A stretch of 64,000 bases of DNA from Megaleporinus macrocephalus (GCA_021613375.1 CM038726.1:15482341-15546340); one strand, 5' to 3'. Shown: positions 26,651-40,200, counted from the stretch's first letter. Notes: generated from the letters alone by a model not told the origin. Numbers and translations: made by a program.

Positions 26651-28300
26651 GGAAGTGTGAACAGGGTCCATTTGGGATGGATATCGAAATTCAGATCAAA
26701 CAAACTACTTCAGTACTAATCAGTATAGAAGAATCTATGGAAAATCACCAATCAACACAAACACCTACACAGTCTTAGCATGTGTGAGTCAATAAGCATG
26801 CTTGTTCTGCTGATTGGCTGTCTGAATTACATGCCAAAAGCATGTTATTAGCATCAGTGCTTTGTGATTGGTCTGTATTGTAGTTTATATACTAATTTCT
26901 GGTTTAAGCCACATTAAAAGAAGGTAAAGTGCAGTTCCAGCCTCAGAATCAATGCTTTGCTATGGGTACCTTCAGAATATCCCCCAGCCTTGACCACAAT
27001 ACTTGATAAGTAATAAATCACGATACTTAGTTTTCCTGAGTCTTGATACGTTGGACAAAATCAGTGCCACGTGTAAAAACTACTGTCAATGCTTTTATAA
27101 TATATTTTATTCTGCTCTGAATTCAACAGAATGTATAAGTTGGTCAGTGATGAAGAACCACAATATACTCAGAAAACAAGCTGTGTCATATCAGCATATT
27201 ATCTATTGTGATAATAATAAATATTTTCTTACCGCCCACCCCAATGCATGTGCGGAATAGCCAAGCTGTCAGTTCATGAATGTGCACCAGAATTCTTGAG
27301 CATAACAAAATTGTCACATTTGGCTTTTAAAGCCTGAACAAAGACTGAATGAGCAGCACACTCGTTTTAACAATCAAGAGGAAAAAACTCTTATGTTTAT
27401 TTCGCCATGAATTTCACATTGTGAAAAAAATCACTTGTACAAAATAATGTTAACCGCCATGGTTGAAATAGAGCAACAACAGAACAACGCAACGTAGTAA
27501 GACATACAGGAGAGGACAGTACAGCCCAACATTGACAGCGTCTCAGCAATGCGTCCATTGACAAAGGCATATGATGGTTAGTGCCAAAAAACATCCCAGG
27601 CAAGTTTGCAAACACGATGACGACTCCCAGCCAAAGCATCGCAGGTGAACGGTCTCGTTGTACATACTTAATATGCATTCCTATATTACTTTGAGGGCTG
27701 CGAAAACAAAGGGGGTGACACGTTTGTCTATTCCAAATGCTACAACATTTGATGCCTGGGTTATATTCAACATAGCGCCCCCTTGCTGCAACATTGTAGC
27801 TTGTGTGCTTGGTGCTGTATAAACTCAGGAGACTCATTTTACAATCCAATGACGTTTCATTGATCTTAGTGACGAGAACCTTTCATGTTTACGTACTTGC
27901 ACATGGCATGGCGGGCCTGAGAGTGGACGCCACGCGCAAAGCCCGCCGCCCACCTCCTGGGCTCTATTCAGCTCAAGCAGGAGTGGGTCAGTGAGTGAAA
28001 AAAAAAAAGAGAGAGGGGGAGAGAAGAAAAACAAAACACTTGACGACTACCAGTTTAAATGAGGGGGGTTGGTGGGGGTGACTGTTGACCATTGCCCAGG
28101 CAACAGCACTTGAGAAGGGGTGGGAAGGGGCTATCTGATTGGCCGGCTGGGGGCTGGTGTGTGCACTGTTCTGGAAAAAGGTCCTGGGGGAGGGGGGGCC
28201 TTTAAAGTTTAAGGGGTGGATGCGAGATCCTCAAAGGCAGTAGAGTAAAAGCAGGAATTCCCTTAAACCACACTGCTGAAGAAGGGTGTAGGTGGAAGGG
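26651..28300. other. Noncoding; unexplained GC-richer segment 27400-27960
   Basis: No exon identified. 27400-27960 is less AT-rich than its neighbours and holds a 150-codon minus-strand frame (27397-27849) with no recognisable family. It may be an old transposon. Confidence 0.4.
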
Positions 28301-28339
28301 GAGGAGGGTCTGGCAAGGAATGTGAAGCTTGACCCCTTA

Positions 28340-28545
28340 TAGCCTTCTCTCTTTCTTGCTCGCTACCCCCTCTTTCTCTTACAGTGTGCGTGTGCGATTT
28401 GGCTGACACTCAGGCTACGTCCATCCTGCAAATAACCGGCAAAAGTTTGCCATTGCAGAGGTCTGCTATAGAGCCGGAAGTAGCTTGGCAAAACAAAGCA
28501 CGGAGAATATCGTCCAAGCACTGGATTCAGAGGTCTCATGAGTGA
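28340..28545 (+). other. Exon-like stretch after a strong splice acceptor (unproven)
   Basis: A long pyrimidine tract (28344-28380) ends in ACAG at 28381-28384. Directly after it, a frame of about 52 codons runs open from 28387 to a TGA at 28543-28545, beginning CVCDLADTQATSILQ. No protein family is recognised and no partner exon or poly(A) signal is assigned. A chance open frame or a noncoding-RNA exon are both possible. Confidence 0.25.
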
Positions 28546-31248
28546 CCCACTAGAGCATATACAATAGCTTGTTGTACGTGTTTAGCTGAAGCACAGTGTT
28601 ATTAAAGGGAGCAGAATCGCGGCTAATCGTGCTAGCAACATTGTCCGACAGATTTGTTCCTCTTGTGGGTGTTCCTTGTAAAACTCGGTGGTGGGGGCTA
28701 AACAACCTCAACCTAATATCAAGACTTCACTGACTGGCAGAGCTTCAACCTCTGGGTTTCCCCCTTGCTTAATTCAACTCATGAAGGGCTTTTCACTCAT
28801 TAGCTTCTGAGCTGTGTCAAGGGTGCAGTGCATGAATTACAGCAGAGTTGGAACCGAGAATCATTGCACTACACAGACAATGACGCTGGTTAAAAAGCAC
28901 TATGGTGTCTGCCCTTGCGTAGACATTGCCATTGAAAAAACTTTGGGATTAAGCATCATCAACATTGCCCTTATACGTAGCTCTCACTGGCAGCCTTTAA
29001 AGTAATGCATTTTAAATGTTGGTGGAAACAAAACTGTCCGTTCACATTGTACTGGTAGAATAGAATGCCCTGAGAGGAGGCAAACATTACAGTCCATCTT
29101 CTGTAGACAGGTGTTGGCGACAGAGCTCCTGATCTGAGGCCAGTTTCTGCGGAGCGCTGTTCTGCTAACAACACTTAGCGCCCTTACGCTGTGCTGTGAG
29201 TCACACCTACGACACAGTAACAGGTCCAGCTGTTCTAGGAGCAGCTGTAGATGCCACATTTCTCACATAGCACCTCAGGGCCTGTACCGCTCATGCTGAC
29301 CTTGGGTCAGGTCGTGTTTGAGTACTGCAAAAAGGACTGTCGTAGCAGGGTCAGCAAGAGGCCGCCCCGGCCCCTCTTTAGCATTCGGGCCGGCATGCTG
29401 GGGCTGTTGGCTTAGGTTTGTAAGCTACAGGTGTTAAATGGATAGTGAAGTGGTGAAGTGGCTAACAGGGAATGCTGCCGATGAGCACAATTGTTTGCCT
29501 AAGCTATCGTCCAGCTTGTTACTTGTTATTGCAGCTAATGGGAGTTTTATCAGATGTACCTTGATGTCAAATATGTGTTATAGTCCTACTAAGTTTAGCT
29601 TCCAAAATAAAGGACTAGGTGTAGCTAATAAACACTAGCATAGAACCTTTCTGGACAATGCACCAATTCCAAATATCTGACCCTTCCCTCCTGCAGCCAC
29701 CCCCACCCCCGCTAACCTGTCCCTTTGCACCCTGCGTAATCTGATCCTGTGACGTCATCCCCTTACATTGTTATCCAGGCAATGACCTACGACCCCAAGC
29801 CTGCTCCCCCTTTTCAGGAAGGCCAAGCCAGAGGTCTGAGCGGTTGCTGACTCGTACGAATTCCGCCCCGGCACAACCAAAACGGCATGACGTAGCTAGA
29901 TATGTGCAAAAGAGCAGCTTTTAGGTAACACAGAGCAAATATGGGCCATGCGTAGCACAAAACACTCGCCAACTTCTGTACATCCGGATATGTATGCAAG
30001 CAGATTATCATCAATAAATAAAAAAAAATACACATAGTTCAAATAAACAACAAAACTGACGATAAAAAAAAAACACAATCATAAAAAATTCTCATAAATT
30101 AAGACTATGAGTAGACATTGAATGGTCTTAAGACAGCCAGTTTCATTTTTTTCAGGAAAAGAAAAAAACAAATTTTTTTTCTTACTTTTTTTTTTTTTTT
30201 TAAAGTTCAGGTTGCTCGTTGTTGTTGCCATGGAGACTACATTCCCCCTCCAGCTGACAGAACGACTCTCACCTCTCTCGCTCGCTCTCTCCCTTTCTAT
30301 CGCTCTGTCTTTCACGTTTTTACTCAGGCCATATGTGTTAGAATAGAACTGCTCACCACCTTATAACAAGGCTAAGCGTCTATCACAAGCAGGCAAACTT
30401 TACACGGATGGAACAGTATGTTCTCCAGCGTTCTCGGCGTGGAGGTCATTAGGAGCCGTCCGTTTGTTTGGTCATCCAGTTCTCTGTTCGTTAGTTCCAC
30501 AGTGGGCATGCTCCATCCTTTGTTTTTTGGTGTCTTTTTTGGAAGAAGAATGGACATTAGAGTATTGTCAGCTGGATTCTCACTCAGGAGAACATGCTGG
30601 GACATGCTGACCTTCTCCACGCACTCACACACGCGCACACACACACACACTCGCGCTCACACACAAACACACAGCTGGTGTGTGCCTCGCCTCAGGATGC
30701 GTTCTGACAGCCAGTTTCACACCAGGCTGCCAGGGTCTGTTTGTCAGGAACAGGCCAGCATCAGCCCGTTCCTGTTCAAACAGAGGCTATGAGGGACGAG
30801 CAAGTTGTTCGCCTCTCTGCTTTCAACCTGCACGGGCGAGAAAAGAAGACAATTTTCAGGTTTCATGGGTTTAAAAAGCCACCTCTTCCTCTGTCTTTGT
30901 CCTTTTGGTCTGGAAACTGGAGAAAGAAAGCATCATAGGAGGAGAAGTTTTGGTCCCTCCATCCTAAGGCTCCTCCTCTGCTCTACGGGTTCACTGGTTG
31001 CTCCTTAAAGCAAAGCTTGTTTTCAGATGCACATAGAGTCTATATTTAGCTTACACACCACTGTTTTCGTACAAAATAAAAAATAACTCAGCTGCACCAA
31101 CACAACAGATGGGACACCGAAACATGCTGGATGCCGATTGGTCTTTTCAAATGAGCAGGGATTGGTTTGTTCAGGTGCCACGGCAAGCACGTCGTTCCAA
31201 GACTCCACAAAGACAAAAGAATGACTTCGCAACGCCTAAGCAAAGAGG
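28546..31248. other. Noncoding; GC-richer, CRE-like site at 29750
   Basis: No gene identified. It contains an exact TGACGTCA palindrome at 29750-29757, poly-T runs at about 30174-30200, and CA-rich sequence at about 30630-30675. Overlapping small frames at 30372-31008 show no family signature. Confidence 0.4.
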
Positions 31249-31251
31249 TCA

Positions 31252-31449
31252 GTCCGGAAGCAGGAAATTGCCTGAAGCACATCTTTTAACTTGCAGCACA
31301 AAAAGAAAAGCTTTGTGACTGGACGTCTTCAACGTCGAGGTCGAGCTTTTAGTGGAGGCCAAAAGTCTTTCGATGAAATTGCACAGGATGGCGAAAATCT
31401 TCACAGTTGGATTCCAGTAGACATCAACAGCGATGAAAAAATGGGGAAT
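31252..31449 (-). other. Exon-like stretch with consensus acceptor, minus strand (unproven)
   Basis: On the minus strand, a pyrimidine-rich tract followed by TTTTTACAG ends at 31450. From 31449 an open frame of 66 codons reads down to 31252, with TGA at 31251-31249. It starts IPHFFIAVDVYWNP and the first 30 residues are hydrophobic. I do not recognise a family and cannot place an upstream exon, so it could be a real last exon or chance. Confidence 0.25.
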
Positions 31450-31566
31450 CTGTAAAAAGAGAAGATAACAGCGTTAATCTCTTTCGACAACTGTTTGTTT
31501 TTTGAACATGACCATCAATTCTTTATTACTGAGATTTAAACAAGCTGTTCCTGTTACTCTGGTGTT

Positions 31567-31819
31567 AAAACTGTCCAAAGAGAAAAAACAAGTATGCCCA
31601 AAATGGCAACATCACAGGAGAGAGCCAAAACAGTCTTTTCTTTCAATGTTAGACAATGGAACCAGAATCTTTGTTTATTTTTGTTGTTTTGTTGCTATTT
31701 TCATTGGTCCATTCATCATGAACGTTTCACACAATGTCAACAGCAGCTGCATTCAAATAATATAGAAAAACAAAAGTGGACAAAAATGCACGATTTTTTT
31801 TTGGCAGCGACGATATATA
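31567..31819 (+). mobile_element. Family M TIR element, full-length copy
   Basis: The left end CTGTCCAAAGAGAAAAAACA is followed by AATGGCAACATCACAGGAGA, CAATGGAACCAGAATC, TTGGTCCATTCATCATGAAC, TTTCACACAATGTCAACAGC and AGCTGCATTCAAATAATATA, and the right end is GGCAGCGACGATATATA. It is the cleanest example of the family interior. Confidence 0.75.
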
Positions 31820-31840
31820 AATCTCATTAAAAAAGCAACC

Positions 31841-31905
31841 CCGGCTGAAACACTCCTTATAACTTCTACCTAAATAGGTGGAGCTAAACTGCTTGGCTCA
31901 ATAGC
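31841..31905 (+). repeat. Short interspersed repeat shared with 40132-40200
   Basis: Reads GGCTGAAACACTCCTTATAA CTTCTACC..TAGG and AGCTAAACTGCTT, matching GGCTGAAACCCTCCTTATAA CTTC..ATAGG and GCCAAACTGCCT at 40132-40200. The family is not named. Confidence 0.55.
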
Positions 31906-32993
31906 TTAATAATAATAATGCTTTGGTTTCTGTAACAGCACAAAACAATGATTTCAGGCTTATGTGGATCATATAAACCAGGCACTGCGTGTTAGATTTT
32001 GAAACTTTAGCCATGTTTACCTGCTACATAATTTTTTTTTTTTTCATTAAAAAGTGAGGAAAATGTGAGGACTTTGTTTTATTATGAGTGCACCCCAAGA
32101 TATTGTGAACTGCTTTTTTTCCTATTAAGGTATAAACGCTGCCGTCCCCAATCGCATTTCTGCGACGAGATCTCGTAAACAATGTGGAACAGACACGTTT
32201 TCTCAAAAATGCTTCCATTTCAGACACACACACACATATGCGCACACCGACCCACACGCCGGGAAAGAATAACAAGTCTGCGAGATCAAATCCAGACGCT
32301 CACTCCTTCAGCCTGGCCATTTGTTCCCCCTCTTTTCCTGTCGTCCTCAAGGAAAAACAGACGGAGAGGGATGGGTCGTGTGCTAGCACCTGTTCGCCGG
32401 CCGACGCGAGGCGAAGGCATGACCCGGGCAACAGCGGGGCGCACGTCCTCACTGTCCGCACCCAGTAACCTCAGTAGCAGCTGGGAAACTGTGCTGCTCT
32501 GCCACAGAAATGCCCAAACAGACTATATTTAATGCAACCATGCTTTGCCATGACCTACTGTTACATCGCATAGCGGACCCTCAGTGACCCTTCAGTAATG
32601 ATTTCTCTGCCAGGAAGCAACTAGCAGGCCTACTGAACTAGCAATCAATACTAACACAGGAGCTACAGAGTAAATTAGTATGTATACTTCTCACTTTTCT
32701 AGTAAACTGAGTGCTAGCCTTAGTGTAGCTAAGGTGCTGTTTCAGCAATCCTTGATTAGTAATCGATTTACAGTTCAATATTTAACAGCACGGTGACATG
32801 GGAGGGTATGATTTATGTTTTCTCTCTCTCTTCAATTGATTCAGGAAGTCATTTTTTATGATTATATGCTCTGTAGTGCTCTATTTGGGTTTAGCTATCA
32901 GTTAGCAATCCATTGTTTTTCTGCTCTCACTCTCGCACATTCTCTGTCCCCTGTGTGGCTACATGTATGAAAAGACTTGACAGCAATAATCCA

Positions 32994-33045
<52 letters not shown>

Positions 33046-33538
33046 ATGCTCCTTAACTGTGATTTTCCATTAGCACTGCAGCTAGCTGTGCCCCGTGGTC
33101 ACAGCTTAGCTTTTAGCAATGTCCATTCACACTAAAAAGGGCCGGAGAAGAAAGACAAAAGGGGGAAGGTAGACACAAGTCGCCCAGCCATCTATCCATC
33201 CATCCATCCATCCGCCACTCCAAAGACCCATTCATTGTCCAGCCTGGTATGCAGGAGCCGTCAGGGTGGAGCTTCTCCAGAGGTTGCTTTAGACACAAAG
33301 CGCTCCCTGAAGCATGAGTCCTGCTTTAAGACAGCATGGAGCTGCTAGTCAATGGTGCAGGTCTTGGACTAATGACCTCGGCTGCATGCCTGGCATACAC
33401 TCACTCGTGCATACGCACACATTAGATTACAGATAAATAGGTACGGCCGCCCTCTCAGTACAAACTAATCACAGTGTTTTGCTATACATCCAATTCACGC
33501 ACATCATCATTCATTGGACCAACAAAATGATTAGATTA
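31906..33538. other. Noncoding; microsatellites
   Basis: No exon recognised. It holds a T run near 32032-32044, a (CT)n array at 32999-33042 and a CCAT-rich patch at about 33187-33213. Confidence 0.5.
32999..33042. repeat. (CT)n microsatellite
   Basis: Uninterrupted CT dinucleotides. Confidence 0.95.
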
Positions 33539-33546
33539 CATAGTAA

Positions 33547-33855
33547 TAAAGATGGCCGATATGGCAAAATGGAAAATCACAATACGGGAAGCTACATCAT
33601 ATGTCACAATATTTTTTCTGAACGTACAAAGCAGAGCCGGGTTTTAAAAATACCATCAAAGGCTATGAATCCAACCAACTGTATTCAACACACTGTGCTC
33701 CACTAAATCCAATTAAACAAGACTAATGATTCTCTCCTTGTAATTAAGCATGCTGTTGAGTGAGTGTTTTTAAGTACTGATGATAGGCTGGGAAACACAT
33801 TTTGTGACATAACGTGATGTTATAACAATAAATATTGTTATAGTGCCCAGCCCTA
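33547..33855. mobile_element. Nonautonomous hAT element with exact 8-bp target duplication
   Basis: The termini TAAAGATGGCCGATATGGC (left) and TAGGGCTGGGCACTATAAC (right, reversed) are imperfect inverted repeats of the teleost hAT TAGGGCTGGGC type. Both ends are flanked by CATAGTAA (33539-33546 and 33856-33863). The 309-bp body has no transposase and contains an inner palindrome, TATAACAATAAATATTGTTA. Confidence 0.85.
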
Positions 33856-33863
33856 CATAGTAA

Positions 33864-36800
33864 TTTACATTAATAAATACATTTGCATTTATAGGTTTAG
33901 GTCAACAGGCTCTTCCTTTGGTTCAGCTAGAACGGTATAGAGGCCAAAGGAAATGTAGTTGAGTTAAATGTAATTAGGAAGTAATCATGTCATATCAGTA
34001 CTTCCTAATGTTTGTCCAGGAAACGTGTGAACGTGTAAACGTATTTGCTAATAATGGTTGGAAGTCATTTATTTTCTGCCAGGATGTCATAGGCTGATAA
34101 GGACAGGCAGCAGAGGACGTTGATTGGTTTTGCACACTCATTCGCACATCATGGGGCCTCCGTCACATGTGCTGAGGATATGAGGCTTTTACCCCCTGGC
34201 TCTAGGTCAACACAGCTAATTACACCAAGCATGTTATGTAGGTAGCAGTTATTTTAAGCAGACTGCTTTTTGAGGAGCCCTTCCACAGGATTCTTGGTTT
34301 CCTGGCTACAGACAGTAAAAAAAAGAGAAAGGTAAATAAGGGAAAGGAAAAGGAGAAGTATATAAAAGTATCTTCAGAAGCACCTCTTAAATAGTAAATC
34401 TTCACAGGAGAGGGCAAAACACCTCTTTCACAGGATACAAAGGACAACTGCTGAGCTCTAGTTATATAGAGAAATGAAAATTTCTCATGTGGCAATATGT
34501 ATTTCATAGTGCAGGACGAAATTGTTATGAAACCTTTTCCAGTTGTTGAAAAGCAGGGAAAGGAATGACTAATCTGCGATGTCAGGACCAGTGTAATGCT
34601 GCTTTCTTTACAGATAGAGAGGTTAAGGTCAGAGTTATGTTTTGGTTTATGCTCAGAAAATCCGAATTGTAGAATAAATGAAAAGAAGTATAGAAGTATA
34701 TATTGGCCGGTGCATATTCGAATACTAAAAACATTCATGAAATATAGAAACCGGGACTATGTCTACATTTATTCACATCACAGTGTAATGTAACACTTAT
34801 TTGTGTGGAGTTACAAATAAAAGATACATCAAATATTGTTTCAAAATACTGGACATATCTAAACATCTGTTCAGTGCTGCTATATTTTATTAACCGCATG
34901 AACCCTACAGCCCCCCTCCCCCCAAAAAAAGAGATCCCAACTGGCAACAGTCAAGTCATTTTATCAGTTTTAGTGATTCAACTTAAATAAAACGTTGCCC
35001 GCAAAGCAGAAGAGGATGATAGTAAGCTTGTGGTAAACACCGAGCTACTAGACTAAATGCTGAGATATAACTATAGCATGTGCAGCATAGTGTCATGTTT
35101 TATCAGCATCAACATTCACAGTTTAACATGTGAGAATCTGGCACCACGCCAGCTTTTCTCGGCTATTTCTTTTACTACACTGGTGCTTTCTGTGTGACAG
35201 ACGATAAACATATCAACTGAAATTGATCAGAAGATCTTCATATTTTAATGTGGATTCGAGTTCTTTTTCCTATATGGTCCCGATGTGAGACCCTTTGTAT
35301 TGACAGTGTATAAACACAGACGTGTGCGCCTGTATGAATTATGTACTACAGCGGGAAACGGAGGACGCCTGCAGCCAAACGAGTTCCCATGGGAGAGAGA
35401 GAGAGAGAGAGGGAGAGAGAGAGAGAGAGAGAGTGTGAGAAAAAGCAGCAATGAGGGAAAAAAAGCACAAGAGAGGAAGCTTTGTTTACCCTCCCTCCTC
35501 CAGTCCTCTCCTTCTCATCCTCCTTTCCTCCTTCCTTTCCTCCTCTCTCCTCCCACTCCTCTGGCCAGCGGTGAGCCATCTCATTGTTACAAAAGGAAAA
35601 AGGGCGGGGGGGTCAGCCGCTAAGAACACTTCATGGCCGTATAAATGCATAGGAATGTCCCAATGGACAAAAGAAAAGGACCTCCACTTTGAAATTAACT
35701 GCCCGTTCGAGGTGGGCGGCATTCCAGACACACAAGCACGCTAACGGACTTGGTCACCCAGTCTTTAAGAAGCAAAGATGAATGCTCGGCCTTCGGGGGG
35801 TCAGGAATGGAGTAATCTCGCGCGGCGCCTTTACACTCCTTCTTTTCCTTACTTCTTTTGTACCCTTAGTTTTGTTTTTGCTATATGACGCACCAAAATG
35901 AAAAGTCTGGACTGAAATGAAAAACTTAAAACTAAAGCCAAGCAAGCTTATTGCAGTGTTTCTCAGTCTGGGTCCTGGAGGCTCACTGCCTCGTACAATT
36001 TAGTGCTGTTTCACACTTTAACACAGTCATTTTAAATCAATAACGGGCTGTTAATAATCTGATTAGCTGGATACGGTGTGTTGGGAGCAGGGAAAGCACA
36101 GGGAACAGAAACCCTGGCCTGTTAAATAGAGATTCTACACTGTGCTCCGAGTCTAAGCTGCACTGATGCTGAAAACCTGTGTAGGTCTATTTTCCTTTCC
36201 ACACATAAGACTGATCAGGAAAGAATAAAGAGTTAGATTGATGAGCAGAATCAGTAACTCCACTGGTATCAACAAAATCTTATTAAATATTACAATTTTA
36301 TCATGATTTCTTGTTGAATGTGACATTTTAGCAGCCCATTCAAATGTGATTTCATGTTTTATTACAAAGTGAATTACACAATAAATGATTTAATCTTCAT
36401 TCCGACAGCTTACTGCTTGTTTTAAAGTAAAGTAACAACAAAAACGTGACAAAAAATGGTAAAAGAAGCTTTTTCTATCTGTAGTCAAGACAAGCACAAC
36501 AGTTTCATATCATTCACATCATAATAATATATTTTCGCTTCTACATTCAAACATAAATATGGTGTTGCTTGAAAACTTTGGGTCTAACAGATTTTTCTCC
36601 AATTGTTTTGTCCATATGTCAGCAGTGGGTCGTGTTGAGTTTCACTTAAGCCAGAAGTATGACTTCTAAGAGGTTAGCCAAGTTGAGTCAGTCCTGCTCT
36701 CTGTTATCACTCCAGTCTTGTAAAGTCAGAGCGAGTTTGTTTTGTCTGCTGGCCTCACAGCCCCCTAGACAGTCAGGTCTGTTTCACTGTAAGACACGTC

Positions 36801-39800
36801 CACTTTTTTTACAACCACATGAGCCATGCAGAAAGATTACAAACTCAAACATATGAAAGTAAACAGGGTTTTTCAGTTACGCAAGGAGGTTTAACCAGTT
36901 TAGGGTTATTATTTAGTTATAATTCAGTAACATCCAGGATTTTATGGGTCCTAGTACCAAAATTGATTTCAATGGTAGAAAGTATATTGAGCATATTGTG
37001 TGCTGGATGTTTGTCTATCTTGTTTATTGCTAATGCTATGCTTCAGGCAGGTTAGTGCCCTAATGTCAGTTAGTGGCTGAAGAACAATATTATCATAGAG
37101 TCCCATGAGTCATGGCTGTAAAACTGAGTAGTGGTTTAAGTGGTACAGTAAAAGACATACAGTTGTCCTGGTACAATTGGGCTCCCTGCACTGCCGATAG
37201 ACACCGCACGAGAAGAGAAGAAGCTAGCCCCAAGAAAAACCCACAAAAATTACATTTATATAATATTTCATACACAACGACACAATGAAACTAGCATGCG
37301 AGGGCATTTTAAGGGGTTAACAACAAATTCCAACTCCAGTTCTTTTCCTATTACAATTCAAAACCATCAGAGAGTGTTCAAGTGCTCTGGTGTGTGCACG
37401 TCCAGATGTTTTCCCCAAGAACATGTCTTGCTCAGATGCGTTGGAAGTGAACCTCCTCGAGAATGTTTTGCTGAATAGCAGCGAATGCCTTGTCTATCTT
37501 GTTTTCTCACATCTCCCGCTCTCTAATCTTCTTTTAGACTAACAGCAGATGGACCTGGAACATCCAGGCTTTGTATATGGAGCCTGATTTCAAATCTACC
37601 TCCCAGCTTATTATTAGAGGATACCACAGCCTTAGCATGAGCAGGTTTGAACAACAGTGCTGTTCTGAAAGATTCTCAGTGGTCGTGTTCAGTGTCACTT
37701 TTAAGTGAAAGTCTACTCAGGGGTCTTATGCAAATGTTTAGCTTGAAAGAATGTGTGTGGCTAAACATGTTATGGCCTTTGTTAGCAGGTTTCTAGCAAA
37801 CCTGTTCCCAGCCAACATGTTTTCCTTCATACGCTTCCTTGCCGTGGTCACTCATTCACCCCGCAGCTAGATCCGTACTAGATATACCAATCAGCCTGTG
37901 TGAATTACACGTCTTGCCAGCATGCTAATTTAACCTGGCCCAAACATCATTTTACAGACTTTAAATACTAATTGATATTTTGATAATTCCTTCTAAACAA
38001 TAATATTTAAGGATTTATTTGTTGTCCATCTGATGGAAAAAAAATGTGCTTCCGTTTTAAACAACGTTTCAGTCAACACTGGTTAGACTAGCTTACTAAC
38101 ACTGGCCATGTCTTACATTTGTCAAAACAAGCACATAACTGAAGCATAAACTCCAAAAGAGTGTCAAATTGCATGCTATAACTTTCTATAATGTCTTAAA
38201 CTGCATTCAAAACAATGATTAAAAAAGCGATGGTCTTGGTGGCCTAGTTGTTGCAGGGCTGTACGAACAGTGCGTAAAAAAAAAAAACTTCACTCACAGA
38301 GTGTTAAAAACGCCTGCCTGTAATTCCAGCTCAGCAAAAGAGATCTGTGTGTGCTGTGCCATTTTAAACATGGTGTGAATTAGTTTAATTAGGAAAAAAG
38401 GTAGAAAATAGAGACAGAGTGGGTTGGTTGCATAGCACCCAGACAAGGAGCACTCTATTGACATATTTAAGATGATTTCTCATCTCCGACTTGTCATGCC
38501 TGAATCCTAGACCAGCCTCATGTTATTTATTTGTATGTCAAAGATGTCTATGTATCATGATGCAGAGATATGTACTAACCAGTTCACCTGTCCTGTCTTG
38601 TAATCCCACTTTGTATCACAAGAGGACGAACAAGTAGCACTGCCCCGATGGCGTATTCTAATCTCGTGCCTATGTTGAATGTCCTGCTCAAGGTTATATT
38701 AATTTAAGGCCAGGTAGACAATGAAAGGCAGAGTAAATGCAACAATGGCTAAGGCTTTTGGCAAGCAACAGTCATTGCCACTGGCAGTGAACAACAGAAG
38801 CGATATAAATAGTAGCAAAATATAAGTTAACTCTTGCATAGCTAAAGACACTCATGGCGTGTAATGGGATAAAGTTTGATGCTGAAGTCATCACTGGTAA
38901 GGAATGAAGAAGGAGGAGGAGGGACTGCGTTTCCTTATTTCTTATAATAACTTTTTGATAATAGGTTGCCTTCTATTTGCTTGGAGTATGAATTTGAGAG
39001 GTTGCCTCATCTTCCACAAGACAGGAACCGGAATCGTCAGAATAAAAACATGATTATGCCTTATCTTAAGATATTTTATATAAAAAAACATTGTTTTCAG
39101 GCTACAATCCTAAACACAAAACAGAGAAATGAATAACAACATGACCGACATGACCAACAAACACTTGCGTGTTGAAAAGATTTGTTACTGCCCTAAAACT
39201 AACACACTGTTGTGTATTTTGTTGATCTTATTCTAATTACTCCCACTATCCCCGTCTCTGGTTCTCTCTTTCTCGCTGTGTTCTCTTTGCCCTCCCTCTT
39301 TTCTTGTTCTCACTCAGTCTCTTCCCTCCTCTCTCCACCCTTCGACAAATTTGCCCCTCAGGGACAATAAAAGTCTTCTATTCTGTTTCAATTACCCTTG
39401 GTGCTACGCCCCACGCTGCACACTCATAACTCAACTAGACATCCCCGGAGACATCTCCCAAAACACACACGCGCATCTGACTCGATCTTCATTTCCCCAA
39501 GTGGGGATGTACAGTAAGCGTCCCGCGCACAAACCGAGATTCAATTGCACTGTACTACAACAAAGTCTGAGCAAAAAGAGCTGAATCTTGGCTTCTGTGA
39601 CTTCTTTCAACCTCCAAAAAGCTTTAGATCACTCATCGCTCTTTGTCTTTCTTCTCTCTCTTCTCTCAGTCACGCCATCGGCTTAGCTGGAGAGAGATCA
39701 GATACAGCATAGTCGCTGCATCAGCCAGCCCATACAGCTCCAGACGCACAATAGGCACAGAGACATAAACTCACTAGTCTGCATTACTGGGCATACCACT

Positions 39801-40131
39801 GCTGAGGAATATACGCTGGCAGGCTCGGTTCCCATTCTCCACGACATCCATCCAATGAGCTACGCACTGAAGCTCTAAGCTCAATGATAGAGCACTGTAG
39901 CAAGAATTAAATTGACCCATGGAGAGTCAAAGCACTTACAACAACAATTACTGATGTATAGAAGGGGCCACATCCTACATTTGGCCTCCTCATAATGTTT
40001 GTGTGGGATTGCGTACATAACCTCTCTTTATCTCTTAGAAATAGGCAGGCTGTGCCTTTAAGAGAAATATATGTAAATTGTTTCTCCTCTGACTGGTTGC
40101 ACTGTATTGTGCCTAGATCAGGAATCAATCC
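33864..40131. other. Long noncoding stretch downstream of enc1
   Basis: About 6.3 kb with no recognised exon, RNA gene or element. A (GA)n array lies at 35393-35434, followed by a C/T-rich patch at 35490-35570; A runs occur at about 38278-38287. The longest frame (34220-34738 minus, 172 codons) shows no domain. Confidence 0.5.
35393..35434. repeat. (GA)n microsatellite
   Basis: GA dinucleotides with one GG interruption. Confidence 0.9.
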
Positions 40132-40200
40132 AGGCTGAAACCCTCCTTATAACTTCAATAGGAAAGGACCAACGGGGCCAAACTGCCTCTTGTGCAAGTG
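40132..40200 (+). repeat. Short interspersed repeat shared with 31841-31905
   Basis: Second copy of the GGCTGAAAC..CTCCTTATAACTTC block, immediately left of a longer repeat. Confidence 0.55.

Noticed and set aside
27397..27849. 150-codon minus-strand open frame
   Set aside because: No recognisable domain, cysteine- and tryptophan-rich by chance codons, and no splice or promoter context; left as unexplained sequence.
34220..34738. 172-codon minus-strand open frame
   Set aside because: AT-rich, Phe/Ser/Leu-dominated translation with no family signature.
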